This document shows, piece by piece, positions 45,598 to 58,268 of a stretch of DNA of 64,000 bases. The DNA is from Morinoia aosen. Taxonomy: Eukaryota > Arthropoda > Malacostraca > Amphipoda > Talitridae. How positions within the stretch are numbered: the stretch's first letter is position 1; the number at the start of each line of letters is the position of its first letter. The notes beneath the pieces were generated by a model. The model had not been told where the DNA came from. It saw only the letters and a program-made list of their open reading frames with translations, and ran no database searches. The position numbers and the translations under genes are program-made. The DNA lies in the NCBI GenBank assembly GCA_030386875.1, contig CM059564.1, positions 39,762,075-39,826,074 of the forward strand, in the 5' to 3' direction.

Positions 45598-48374
45598 TAT
45601 AGGACGAAACATTACTTTCGTTGTGAGAGTGTTGCGCAAGAGTGTTGCCAGTGGTGAGGTGCAGGCTCGAAAAGCCTCATCTGCTCATGATCGGTTCCTA
45701 GAAAATTTGAGCTGAGAAGATTAAACCGGACTTTGTAGGTTCATATCTTTCATTAAATGTTTCGTTGATCAAACCTATCTTCAGGCGCTGCAAAAACAAC
45801 ATAATTCTCGTAAAGAATGAGCAAAGGATCGGGTTAAGAGTTTAGACCTGATCTTAGTGATGCCCAAAATATGCTAACCATAGCTTTAATCGGGCGATGA
45901 CTTTCACCTCAGGCGTTGCTTATCATCCATTCTTTGTCGTAGTCGTTCTTTATGATTTGCTCGAGCTTAGCAAAGCTTTGGTAACTCGATCGGAACAGTC
46001 ATGCATACATGGATTTTCTAATTTTAGCCAATTCTCCGTATAACTCTATTCATTTAAAACTATCAGGCAGTTTTTGGTATTGCTGAGGAAATATGTTGGG
46101 GCTTACCCACCGGTATCACATCTTCAAACGATTACAACGCTACAAAGGAGGAATGCGTTTGGCCACTGTAATATCTATTATGCCTCAGAGAACTAAAATC
46201 ACAATCACTTGAGAAATACGGTCTCGTCAAGACGATTCAGCATCTCTGCAATCCTTCAAGATGATATTACGCACTACGAATACCTTTAATATAAAGAACG
46301 CCGCCAGCTTTCGGCAGTCCTATGTACGTCACCGAGAGTTGAAAGCCTGCCTCTACTCCGCACCCTCGTCGCCTCTACCTCGCTCATCTACGCACTTTCT
46401 GCGAGAGTTCTACGTCACTGAAAGTTACCACTTTGTATTGAAGAATGCACTTTTATGTCTTTGTACTTTTAACTACGCATAATTTTACTCATTTTATAGA
46501 GATCAGATGGAGAGTTCAGTTTCTTACTGATTCGTCAGGATTGCGGATCTATGCTGCAATTTACTGCCAATAATTGTCAAAACGCGTTTGTTCCGTCACG
46601 TGTAAAAGGTTTAGCTTAAATAATTATACAGAGACAAGCGAGGCATTATTCAAGAGGCTCTTTCGACGCTAGCATGCAGGAAGTTCCTTTTAAAGATCAT
46701 AGTCTTTCTGTATATGAATCCGTACTTTTTTCAATTATATCAGTGAAACTTAGCATATTTGGCTTAAGTATTACTAGCTTGAGTGGTTCTTCATAAAGGA
46801 TTGGAGGATGAGAAGACCCATTCCGCTTCGATTTTACTTAATCAATAACTCAATCGAAGACGCGGTCAGTCTCTCCATATTCGCATCACTGGCGCCTAAA
46901 TGGACTTGTAAGGTAAGTCCTCATGCTTACTTTAAGGTTTAAGGAAACTTCTCTCTCAACAGGTTCCTGATACGTAGTGTGTCGACATTCGTCAATTTCA
47001 AAGACGAAATAAGTATTATATCATGTTTTAAGTCGACTTTATAAATTGGGAAGAGAAAGACCGAGGAGTGAAAAAGTAGAGAAGATATTCATGAAATAAA
47101 ACTGAACATGCATAGGTAACTGATTGCCATGAAAATATGACTATATTGATGTAGTAGGCCCGCTTACGAAAATAATCAACTGATCGTGGACTTCGTGGTA
47201 ACCGAAATTAATCGCTCATTGACATTATTTATTAAATAAATTACATCATGATGTTACAATTGGTCTCGTTGGAGACTGGTGACTGTGAATATTGAATATC
47301 TCATTGAATCCATTCCTAAAAAGAACACAATTCATACTGTGTAAGATATGATCACTAACATCTGATGCCGCATCAGTGGGATTGAAATACAACCTATCTA
47401 AGGACCATAACAAATTAAAGGGGAAAAGAACAGAGTTTCCGTAATTTGATGTTTATGTCGGATGTGTCTTTGCGCTTCTTCGTGCACTTAGACGGCATCT
47501 CCCGTTCTAGCATCTCACTTCGTTGCTGTTTCAGGGATATTTTAATATTTTATATCTTTAGTTCGAGTAAGATACGTTAGCTCTGCTAGGGGTAAGTCAA
47601 CGCACTCGGTTATTGACAAATTCATAATAGCACTACACACTATGCAAGTATTTTAGAAATAAATAATGCTGCACTAATACTATTGCACTAATATTATTAC
47701 ATCGGACACAACGAAGAATGAAAAGAAACGAGCGTCGACATTCGATCAGATTTCCTTCACTGCCTACTGAAAAGTTAACAAGGTATTGAACTCCTCCCAG
47801 TTCATGTACAAAATCTGTTTTTATTGTAGCATTTTTCCCGCACTTCTAAAATCTTCCAATGCAGAATAAAATAATTTCATTTTAGGATGTTATAAAGAGC
47901 TTGTAAATTAAAACAAATATAGCATTCATCACCACCTCTTCACCTGCTTTTGATTATATCGGCTTCCTTCTCGAGTGTGCGCAATCATTGCGGGCTGTGA
48001 AGTCATACCTCTAACGCGGTGGAAGAGCGGAGCTCCGGCACTACCGGTCCGTAAGGGTGGTCGTTGCAGAGGATTCAGGGACTCTGTGATTGCCGAGGTA
48101 GTTGAACCATTTATGGTTTTAGCTCTCTGGAGCCCGAGCCCTCTTACCTACAACTTCTTGAACTACGTATTAGTAGTACTTCGCAATTTAGGAGGGAGAC
48201 CCTTGAGGGTGGTTTCTACGTCTTCATCTTCAAGTTCCACATTACGGAATCCGCGGGCGGATATCACTCCTCTTCCTCTTTCATTTATATAGTTTTGCGA
48301 AGTTCAGGTCAGAATTAAATTTTGCAGTGGCTTGTATGATCATAACTAATGCGGTTCAAATTATTATGTGCTTC
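45598..48374. other. No confirmed gene
   Basis: A 44-codon frame from an ATG at 46808 crosses a good donor (TGTAAG|GTAAGT, 46914) but has no other support. A 105-codon frame at 47975-48292 is unrecognised. Confidence 0.4.
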
Positions 48375-48376
48375 TA

Positions 48377-48564
48377 TAGGGTGGCGCAAAATGAACGCAT
48401 CGATTTGAGTTGCGTAGTATCAGGAGTGGGAGTAGAATGACCAATGATACTAGCCAGTTGCACTAATCTTAATTATAATTAAAACAATTATATAATTTCA
48501 TACTAATTAAAGTTAGTATAAGTATACTAGTTTGAAAACCGTTCATTTATTTTGCGCCGTCCTG
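48377..48564. mobile_element. Tc1/mariner-like MITE with GGCGCAAAAT ends
   Basis: Ends read TAGGGTGGCGCAAAATGAACG and, on the minus strand, CAGGACGGCGCAAAATAAATGAACG, flanked by TA (48375-48376, 48565-48566). The AT-rich centre is itself palindromic (TAATTATAATTA). About 188 bp, no coding capacity. Confidence 0.75.
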
Positions 48565-50076
48565 TATTATGTGATTTGTTTAACAAGTCTGTCCTGATCT
48601 GTGAAAATATCGTTTAACGAACTATTACACAGGCTTCTGAAGGTTTACAACCCCAACTATTATATCTATGTGAGAATTAGCACGCCCAGAATGAAGTTGT
48701 GAGATCCCGACCTGAATGTAAGGTTGGCATCCTGTTGATGAAATAGGTTTTTATTTGGATGCAACCGCGATTTTTGGTTCTCTGCCGCCCTTTTCTGAAC
48801 GCCTGTTAATGTTTTTCTTCCGTTTTTAACTTACATAAACTTTTTTAAACTTGCCGTTTCTATTCGCCATGTGTGGGGAGGCACCTTATGGATAGATTGT
48901 ACTTCCCCTTAATTACGTACCTAATAGTGCCTTCCTCCTTCGTCTCTTAGGAAAACCTTTAATGAGGTTAAGGAAGCTAGCAGTAACTTTAAATCTTATA
49001 TAATCTCATGAATACTGCGCACGCTTCATTTTTGGAACTGATGTAATTGAAATCTTGAAGGGAGTTTATAGCAAGATGAATAGGAGTTTTTAGGTGGAAA
49101 AATTACCTCGTTGTACTGTGCAATAGAATAATCATTGCTTGCTGCTGAGGAATCATTAACCTGTTATTGCATTTAATTTCGTCGTAAATGGCAGAAGTAC
49201 AAAGCCCGGGTGAGAGAGTACAGCGTGAAGTAGAGAGAGCCTAGCAACAGGCTCCTCAATCTTCTCGTTGTTCTGTGATCTGTGCTTGTTCCTGCTATGT
49301 GGAGGCGGAGGTGTCAACGCATAAATATCACAAAAAAAATTTCAATTCCAACACCTCATGGTATTTTGTGATCATTTAGTTTTCAGCAATGCGATCTGTG
49401 ATAAATTCAAGCTCGCAGCGAAACAGGTCTCTGTAAAGGTTGTAGTTGAGGAGAGGAAGAAAGGAATTTCTTGCCTACGAGTCGCCGTTCGGTCAACAAA
49501 CACCTCTGTGTTTCAGGCAACAAACAATAGTGAGGGAGATGTCATAAACAAGGCACATTTGGGCGCTTTGCAACGCAGCGCCACGCAGCTATCGTTCTGC
49601 TTCAAGTCTATTCTTGATGCTGCTTGTTGACGCTGCTGTCACGCAGCCGCTCCGGCCTTGCAAGCGTCCGCCAGGGTTATAACATTGGCATTCTTTTGAC
49701 CGGAATCCTAAGTTTGAATTTTAAACGAAATGAAATCTACTAGTGAATAATCGACATGAGGATACGGTGAGGTTTGAGTCTTTTTTTGATTGAAATCGAA
49801 TTTGTGATTTTAATATCATCGTAATGATATTGGCAAATTTCATTATGAAGTATGTATGAGAAATGACCGAACTCGAGAACCTTAGCCACAAAATTATCAT
49901 TTTCTCGCATGCTCTTCAAGGCATTTGCTTGACATTTATTCGATCTTTCCTGGACGATATACTTACTATTTTTAGCTTTAGGCGACTATTGCACGATTGC
50001 TTTCAGACAAATTCGTGCATCATTTTTTGTTAGCTTGCTGGCTCTTATAACTAGGAGTGATCAAATTGTTGTTTAA

Positions 50077-50270
50077 CACGTTCACTGCGATTGGTTAAAC
50101 TTAAGTTAAATATTAAACTCACTTTTAAAGTAAGCAATTACTTAAATGGCAAACATTGACTGGATCGTGCTTTCACACAATTATGATTTAGTATTAATAA
50201 AAATTAAGTTTGTGACTACTCTTCGGTAAGCAGTATCATGAAAATTCCCTCCGTGTACACCGGAGTCTCA
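50077..50270 (-). mobile_element. piggyBac-like TTAA MITE, copy 4, missing one terminus
   Basis: The left end TTAACACGTTCACTGCGATTGG is intact with TTAA at 50073-50076. The body matches the other copies on the minus strand (CACAAACTTAATTTTTATTAA; GAGGGAATTTTCATGAT). At the far end, homology stops about 20 bp short of the expected TTAA, exactly where a 70-bp tandem array starts. Confidence 0.75.
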
Positions 50271-50540
50271 CGTTATTCTTGAACATTTATAAATTTACAC
50301 TAATTCAAATTTTCCTGGAAAATCAATATGAAAATCTATATGTTATTCTTAAATTTTTATAAATTTACACTGATTCAAATTTTCCTGGAAAATCTATATG
50401 AAAATCTATATGTTATTCTTAAACTTTTATAAATTTACACTGATTCAAATTTTCCTGGAAAATCTATATGAAAACCTATATATTATTCTTAAACTTTTAT
50501 GAATTTACACTGGTTCAAATTTTCCTGGAAAATCTATATA
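50271..50540. repeat. 70-bp minisatellite, 3.9 copies
   Basis: Units beginning GTTATTCTTAAA start at 50271, 50341, 50411 and 50481 with few differences. The array adjoins the truncated end of a TTAA MITE. Confidence 0.95.
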
Positions 50541-51843
50541 GACGTGCACTTAGAAACGTAAGCTTTATGAGGGTATTTTCAGTGGAGTAAAGTGTGCCCA
50601 GTTAGTGTTGCCTGTGTGCAAAATATCATTGGTAATTTATCTCTAGTTCCTGATACTATTTTTCTAGCTTTTTGCCCCACATATCAATTTTGCGTTGCCT
50701 TTCAATTCCTCAAATTTTTCCCCATTAGAAGCTGAACTGTACAGTTTACGGTTGCATTACACAGATAGAAACTTTGTTATCAAAAGCCTCAGTTTCTAGT
50801 TAACTTTCACGGTAAATATTTATTTACCTCAAACAAGAATTGTTTGTAGAATGAGCTTTAATACTTTTCGACAAATTAAATCAACGACCAAATAAAATAT
50901 TAGCTTCTGGCGATATCATGTTAAGAAATGTTTGCTTAAGTTGTCAGGCGGATATTGAAGAAGCTCTGTAGCATAAAGAAGCGCCTTCCGTGTCGTGCAA
51001 AGTGGCATGGAACATGCAATCTCGGTTCAATTTTGCCGGTCATCAATCATACATCGCTCCACTTTCCAGCGTCCGCAGGTGGACCCAAAAGGCAACTAAT
51101 GGAGAGAGTAAAGGGTCACAGGATCACGTGGGAAAATGTAGGCTCGCCCGATGAAAATCTTGCTGTCCAAACTCTGAGCGGTAAAATTTCATTTCATGAA
51201 ATATGGATGAAGGGTGAAAATTTGTTCTGCTAATTTAAGTGCGCACTTGAGAATTTTCTGCATTGACTTGAGCAGCATCTTTCCTCTCTTTACGATTTGT
51301 ATGCTCGTTCATCATTACCTACCAGATGGCTTTGGGTAACAAATTAGTGACCTTATGAAAGCTTGTTTGCCATTAATTGCTAATGGAATTAGAAATTTTT
51401 CGTCGCGTCTTAACAAGATAACTTTTAATAGGGGAAATAACAATTTTTCCCAGAATAAAACCTATCTTTGAGCTCCGCGATATCGTGATGAGCAAGACTG
51501 TGAAGTTTTACGAGATCCGTATGGACAGCACGACGAACCAAACATCGGTAGCAAGAGCCCCAAAAGGTGACGGGTTGTTATCACTTTTATCAGCTCCGGC
51601 GACGACGGGCATGCAATGTGGACATCATATCTGTCCCCAAAGCGAGACTAGGCGCCACTTGACACTCCACAAACCCTCAAATTGGGCGCTGGTGCTGAAA
51701 GGAGCCATTCATGGCAGGCAGTTAGCTGAGGGATGTTGCAGCGTCACTGGCATCGGGCTGCTGCTGCCCTGACTCCTGAGATCAGAGCTGCCTGTGTGTG
51801 CTGCCCGCCGCCGGAAATGATACCGTTCGAGTGAGTGAGTACA
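50541..51843. other. No confirmed gene
   Basis: Two unrecognised frames of 92 and 95 codons (50955-51233, 51485-51772) in moderately GC-rich sequence; neither shows a domain or splice context. Confidence 0.4.
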
Positions 51844-52053
51844 CTTCACTTGTGTGCACACCTCACATGTGCGCACACCTCACATGTGCGCACACTTCAT
51901 ATGTGCGCACACCTCACATGTGCGCACATTTCCCATGTGCGCACACCTCACATGTGTGCACACATGTGCGCTCACCTCACATGTGCGCATACCTCACATG
52001 TGCGCACACCTCACATGTGCGCACACTTCACATGTGTGCACACTTCATGTGTG
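51844..52053. repeat. 17-bp minisatellite, about 12 copies
   Basis: CACACCTCACATGTGCG repeats with small changes. The unit contains the palindrome CACATGTG, and since 17 is not a multiple of three the same Cys/His-rich peptide appears in all three + frames. Confidence 0.95.
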
Positions 52054-52062
52054 AGCAGTGAA

Positions 52063-52292
52063 CTTGGTGAGCCTTCATCGCATGTGTGCAATGACCTTGG
52101 GGGCTTATTTCACGGTTGTGCAATGAACTTGGGGGCTTATTTCCCGTGTGTGCAATGAACTTCGAGGCTTATTTCACGTGTGTGCAATGAACTTGGGGCT
52201 TATTTCACGCGTGTGAAATGAACTTGGGGCTTATTTCTCGTGTGTGCAATGAACTTGGGGGGTTATTTCACGTGTGTGCAATGAACTTGGCG
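52063..52292. repeat. 31-bp minisatellite, about 7 copies
   Basis: TGTGCAATGAACTTGGGGGC followed by TTATTTCACG repeats directly after the 17-bp array and shares its TGTGTGCA motif. Confidence 0.9.
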
Positions 52293-52395
52293 GTCTTCAT
52301 CCCGTCGTAAAACGTCAGTACAGATCGCTTGAAGATTTTGATCGCTTGAAGAACTGCAAATATGCAATGTTACTATCGACGCAATCTCTTGCAAC

Positions 52396-52668
52396 CACGG
52401 TAAAGGAAACATGGTAGGTTCAAACCAGTCTTTTTTCGTTGACGGTGTGGTTTTGCTGACGTCACGGCAACGAACCAATAGCAGCGCTCATATTGCATCT
52501 GGTAGCACATCTACCCCCAAGTCTGGCTCCACTATTGGTCAAACGACATGGCGTTTTAGTGACGTCATGAAGCTTGCTTGAAATAAAGCCTTCCTATTGG
52601 CTAGCCGAACAAGAGGAGGTGTATTTTCTCCCATAGAAATGACCCTACCTTGTTTCTTTTACCATGGT
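52396..52668. mobile_element. 270-bp TIR element carrying CRE and CCAAT motifs
   Basis: The 28-bp ends CCACGGTAAAGGAAACATGG and (minus strand) CCATGGTAAAAGAAACAAGG pair well, continuing into GTAGGTTCA/GTAGGGTCA. Inside are two TGACGTCA sites (52457-52464, 52560-52567) and three CCAAT boxes (52475-52479; reverse at 52534-52538 and 52596-52600). No open frame. Superfamily not recognised. Confidence 0.65.
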
Positions 52669-52739
52669 ATAGGGGCAGCGTCTGGGTTGTTCTGGGGAAT
52701 TATGAATTCTAAGTATTCTAAGATACTTATACTACGAAA

Positions 52740-52915
52740 GCAGATCATTTAAAAGATAATTTTAACAACGAACAATTACTGTGATTTGAAAATAACGCGG
52801 TCATTTTTGTCGGCACTGCCACGTAGGCTAGCGTGGCAGTGCCGACAAAAATGACCGCGTTATTTTCAAATCACAGTAATTGTTCGTTTTTAAAATTATC
52901 TTTTAAATGATCTGC
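52740..52915. mobile_element. Near-perfect 176-bp palindrome (fold-back element)
   Basis: The 84-base arms (52740-52823 and 52832-52915) are complementary with a single mismatch that I can see (TTAACAACG versus TTAAAAACG), around an 8-base centre TAGGCTAG. It would form one long hairpin if transcribed. Confidence 0.85.
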
Positions 52916-52919
52916 TCGT

Positions 52920-55900
52920 GTGTGTGTCGTTTTCTTTCGATTCCTCACTTTTTACGTTCGTATAGGCTTGGAATGAAATTCAACCAGCATACATTAATTT
53001 GAAAACGGAAATTTGTAGCCTATACATAGTGTTGAAGTATCCAGTTTACAGGTTGACGAACAAGCTTACAAAACATGCAAGCAAGCGACACGCCGCGGCA
53101 AATGTAGAGGAATGTCAGAATTCTTGAGTGCTGTTTAAGTGCACTGTTTGCGATTATTCAGCTGTGTGTTTTGGTAACAGTGCTGCAGACTGACAATGCT
53201 TCCTCAAGACAGGGGCTTGCTAGTGGTGCTTGCGTTGCAGTTACTACAATGTGTAAGCAGAGCTTCTCAGTGGACTGGTGACTAGATCTCGGGGCAGAAT
53301 TTTTAACTTTCGGAGTGAAAGGGTGTTGTGATTTAGTTTAGTAGACATGAAGCTTCTTGATTGAACTATCTTATACGTTTCTTTACTTCTCTTATGGGAG
53401 AGATCAGTGTTGTATGATCCTTGATGTATCAGCTGTATCCGAAACATGTGTGTTAATTTTATTTCATCTAATCTTTTTTCTTTACTTTATTTTTATTTTA
53501 TTTTTATATTCTATCCCGTACTTTAATTCTCTTTTTAATTTGCTCTTCTATTCACATCACAATTATTGCTTTTAACTTTTCATAGCTTCAATATGGCAAT
53601 ACACGCAATATGTACTGCTAAGTGTTCCGTATAGATTGTAATGCTTTATTAATCTTTTGTTAAATTAGTAAATTTTTACGTCCTTGGGGGTGTCCCTGAA
53701 ACTGTTTACCTAATTTCACAGTCACTGTTCGCATAAAATGACCGGAAACGCTGGCCATTAGGCGTTGAGTAGGAGTATAATGAGTGATTTATTTAGTTCC
53801 CATGAAGGAAATTTCGTGCGGCGCTTGAGAAGGCTACAGCAAAGACTTTCCGGGACGCAATTTATTGGTGCAGCTATGCATCGTTTTACTTCTGTTGATT
53901 TTGTATGAATTTAGCACAATTACAGCATTTAAAAATTGCTGTGATAAATTTTAGTGCATAAACGTTTGAAAGTTTAAGTTATCTTTTTACATTCACCTTC
54001 TCTCACAATTGCCAATACGTGTATAATTAAAAGCATTAACGACCTAGCATCCAATTTAGAGTAAAGTTATGTTTCAGTAACAAAATAATTAGTAACCCAA
54101 TTTTTTTCGGTGTGATTACATCGTGCACTCAAGCTGTACATATAAAGAAATATCATACGAATAAAAAAAGTCTAATGACTAAGTTATTCTCCTTACACAG
54201 CACGCTCTCAGCGAGGCGTCAACCAAACGTTGGATTTTCAAACTATAGTTACGTTGTCGTAGCGGTACAGAGGACAGCGAAATTTTTTCTAGCTGGACTT
54301 AGCAACGTTGAGGACTTCGCTATTCGTCCCGTATCATGTGCAAATCGACCTAGAACAACGTTTGTCACGACCTGTAAACCGTTGATCTTTATTATAAGGA
54401 CGTAAAACTTACGTCTTTATTGCCGGCTGTTGATGAGGATGTGTATGAGTTCAAACTCCGACCCGAGGTGAGGAAGTCGGAATGCCGCAAGCTCTTGTGT
54501 CATAAGCTGAAATGCGCTCATGGCAAGAACTTGAAGAAATTGGTGGCAAGTAGACAAATGCGAGGCCTAAATGCATAAGGAATCCACTGAGGGAACACAG
54601 TCGTGCGTAGTACACATTTTATGCGGTTAGGGGGGCTTATACCTTTAATCTATTTTTAACCGACTTAATTTTATGATATAACGAAACTGTATGCAAACAA
54701 AAGCACGTGCACATGTAAGAGCATTTGTATACCCCGACACTGGAGCTACCGTTGTCGTCAGGTAGGGAAGGAAAGGCTAGAAGGTTTCGATCAGTTTTAC
54801 TGGTGATCGGAGCTAGCTAGTCAGGTGCTACCGGCGGTCGGTGCTGTCAAAATGCGATTGCTCAGACACGACGAGCGCTTTTACTCGGCTCGGCTGACGA
54901 ATGTATGAAGGGAGGCATATATTTAATGCAAGTGTTCGAAATCATTATGAACGATTGTTATTTATCTCACTTGCCTTTGAAACTTCACTCGCAAAAATTT
55001 TGTAAGTTTGCTACGAATCGAAAACATAACTATGATACATGAGAAAGCTGGATTAATTAACCATCACTTTATATGCATGCCAACAATAATTTCTTGATAC
55101 GGTTTAATGTAAAAATTGCAATTGGACTCGTGTTTTCCACACATTCGTTTCCATCTTTCTGCTCTAGCCTATGGCCCTATGTGACCTTCAATGCGAAAGC
55201 TGTTTCCCTGAGGGACCGTTTTTTATAGTAAATGCAAACGCGTCTTACGCCTTCCTGTACGTGTGCACCCCCTGATGATGCAATGAAGGTCCTGATGATG
55301 CTTTGCGCTGAGATTATTTCTTAAAATTACGTCAAATTTACCTCAGAATGTCTTTCAAAGTGACGCCATGCTTTCGAAAAATGTCGGTTGAAGCAGAATT
55401 TTAAATAGTTGAGTTCACACTATCCTTCCAGTTCAGGTCACGCTTTATAAAAAAACATAGGTTGGGATGAAATTTTGGATAGTTGAGTCTTTTTGAAAAT
55501 GTGTTTCGAACAATTCGTGCGCCATCTTACACAGAATATTCGAATTTTTCCGTAGGGTTAACTAATCAATCCCTCGCGGAGGTTGAGTCGTGGATATTAA
55601 TTCATTAAATCCGAGATGGACTGTACGGTCTTCTTTTTGAAGAAATCCTTAATGTGCAAGTATTTTATATTTGTCATATTTTTACGCTAACGTGTTCTGT
55701 GAAGTTTACTGCTCCCTAGTGTGTTGTGTGAAGTTTATGAACTTGTAGTACGAAACATAAAATGCGCCTCATTTTGCGCCGACGTATGCATGCTTTTTGT
55801 GCTTGTTGAACTATAAATAGTTAAATCCTACTGTGACGACCTTCGTCTCTGATAGGAAGCTGTGATAAAACGCAGGCAGTACTAAAAATAATTATTTTTT

Positions 55901-57006
55901 ATATTAATAAAAATTATTACAAATTTTGAAAAGTTGTGTGCTTCTTAAATGATATTAGTTGACTCGGATGTATTTTCATTAAATGAATCCAAATATCACG
56001 TTGAAAAATGTGTATTGGCTACAGGTTCAAAGATACGAGGCATGCAATGTTTGATTATTTTTTTAATATACATTATATGTCATTATGTTTTAAACTCTAA
56101 TCCATATCTCCTCTCTGCCTTTTTGCTTGACGCTCATAATAGGTTGAAGAGTCGTCTCTGTGACTGATGAAACAAGACTGTGGGAAGAGAGACTGAGCGT
56201 AGTGAGTAATATACACGTCCGCCTAGCGGCAGCATTGTATAAATTACTCTCTCTGAGAAACTAATACGCCCACAAGACGAGAATATCAAGAACCGAAAAT
56301 TCCAGTGACATCAGCACGAGGCACCACAGCTCACCGCTGCTTCTGGAATGGACTGAGTCAGGACTGTCCCTGGAACATTTCGCTGACGCATCCTTTGTTC
56401 CAGACCCGCCTTTTCTACGCATTCACCTTGTGATTCGTCTCGTAATTTCGATATTTACATAATTTGATTCAGTTTCTTCTAAACGTATTTTGTGTTGTGC
56501 GAAGTTGTTCGAGGTGAAGAGTTTAACGCTGCATGTTTCCTTTAAATATCCTTTAATCTGGCGTCTTCTTTGGGGACTGTGATGTGAAAACGTAGGCGCG
56601 TAATTTATTTTCCTTTATGATACTGTGAACAACTGCTCGCATGTGGTTGTTCACTGATATTTCTTTGAGTTTATGTGCGTGAATTGAAAAGCGTAACAGA
56701 GCAGCGCAGCAACCAAGCATCATCATTTTACAATCAGTGTTGCAATAACCTCTCGAAATTCAACGTACACTTAAAACACGGCAAACTCCGCGTACTCGCA
56801 GAGAACGAGTGAGCATTTACCAATCTTGTGTTCCACTTCTTGTTGCAGTTACACAAAACTTAAAGAAAGTCAAAATATCAAGAAATTTTTATTTACGTCA
56901 ATGCTTAACTCCCTATATCTACTGTAAATAAATTCAAACCAGCATGCCATCATCGAACGTGGTTCCGCGGGTTTTCAAGCTCGCTCATAACTTCCTTCGT
57001 TTACAG
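52920..57006. other. No gene seen
   Basis: Long AT-rich stretch. The only item of note is the 32-bp dispersed repeat fragment at 54247-54278. Confidence 0.5.
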
Positions 57007-57265
57007 CACTGACATCATCACGCTGAACCACGTGCGGCTGGTGGCGACTGGCAGCATTTCATTAGCTTACGAGCATGGCTTTCGCAAGAAACTGTTAACT
57101 TTGCTCTCAGGGCTTGCAAAATTACATAGCGACCAGCATAACCCATGCAACAGATACGGGCGCTCTGACTTGTATGGTCTTTATCGTTCGGTCTGCGCCG
57201 TATTTTCTATTGCACACGCACCGAGCTTTGTGCTGTTCCACACCTCACTTTGCAATTTTGCGTAG
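57007..57265 (+). CDS. Exon-like segment after a strong splice acceptor
   Basis: A pyrimidine-rich acceptor (CTTCCTTCGTTTACAG, ending 57006) is followed by a GC-rich, codon-like stretch reading TDIITLNHVRLVATGS. The frame stays open to a TAG at 57263 (86 codons including the stop). The rest of the frame is compositionally ordinary and unrecognised, and no clear donor lies downstream, so only the first 50 bases really look coding. This is a weak call. Confidence 0.18.
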
Positions 57266-58268
57266 ATGCTTCAAAACTAGCACCGATTCTTCTTTGATAT
57301 AAGACGGGTGTGGCAAGAAATTTTCTTGCTGCGCCGCCTCGAGCAAGCTCGTTTCTCGTTGTTTTGGTGCTTTATTATACCTGCTGCGTGTTGAAATTAT
57401 TTGCCTGAGAGGCTGTTTTTCTTCTATAAGCTGTTCCTCGCCTCATGTTGCGACTGCGCAGCCTGCAGCCCTGTGCCATTAATGAAGAGGCATCCCAGCG
57501 TGATTCTTATATCGAAGAATTTGGTTTCAAATTGAGAAGAAAATCTATACTCGCTCTCATGTTTTACGATATCGTTCTCTTAGAGGTTCTTGTCAACATT
57601 GTGTGATTAAGAAACACGCACGGGGAATTTTCTCCTAAGAGGAAAAACATTTGAGAGTTTGCATTTTGCAGAAAAGTGGACAGGCGAACTTGGTCTTGAC
57701 CAATATTTCCCTGTTCAATTTTTTCGAAGGCGAGGCAAATAAATTGTATTGCTTATTATGCATTGAGTTTAAGAGCAAGAGTAAGATGTCCTTCCTTCTG
57801 TATTGCCTGGCGATAGAGACTAACGCTCGTCTGGCTATCAGGATTCACCTCTGCTGTCGACACGTCGGCCGCTATGTCTTCATATCACAGTTCTTCGCCG
57901 GTAATTCAAGTGCTTGTTCGTGGTCATGATACCGGAACACTGGAGCTGATGTGACTTATCAAGTGTTTTTATAAGCGTGGCACCATTACAGGTACTCAGA
58001 AACTCGTGAAGCAGAACTATAAAGTCGCACGCCAGTTTTCGCCTTCGCTCATAAAATGCTGGAGTCGGTAATCGTTTCTCAGATCAAATTCCGTTCTCTT
58101 CTAAAGTGTTCAATTCCGTTGTGCTATCGACGGCCGCCATCGGGTGCGTACGATGGAAAGGAGACCATTCCCGCTTCTTTGGAATAACTGTACCAGCTCA
58201 GCAGCGCAGTATGGCGGCAAAATATAGATGAGTGGTCAACAATATCAGAGAAAACAGAGCTGATTTAA

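Noticed and set aside
51798-52158. Overlapping Cys/His-rich frames resembling zinc-finger peptide
   Set aside because: All three phases are open because of a 17-bp repeat; the CAH/CTHM pattern is a translation artefact.
52457-52600. Stand-alone gene promoter (CRE plus CCAAT cluster)
   Set aside because: The cluster sits inside paired terminal inverted repeats, so it is better read as cargo of a mobile element; no gene start follows.
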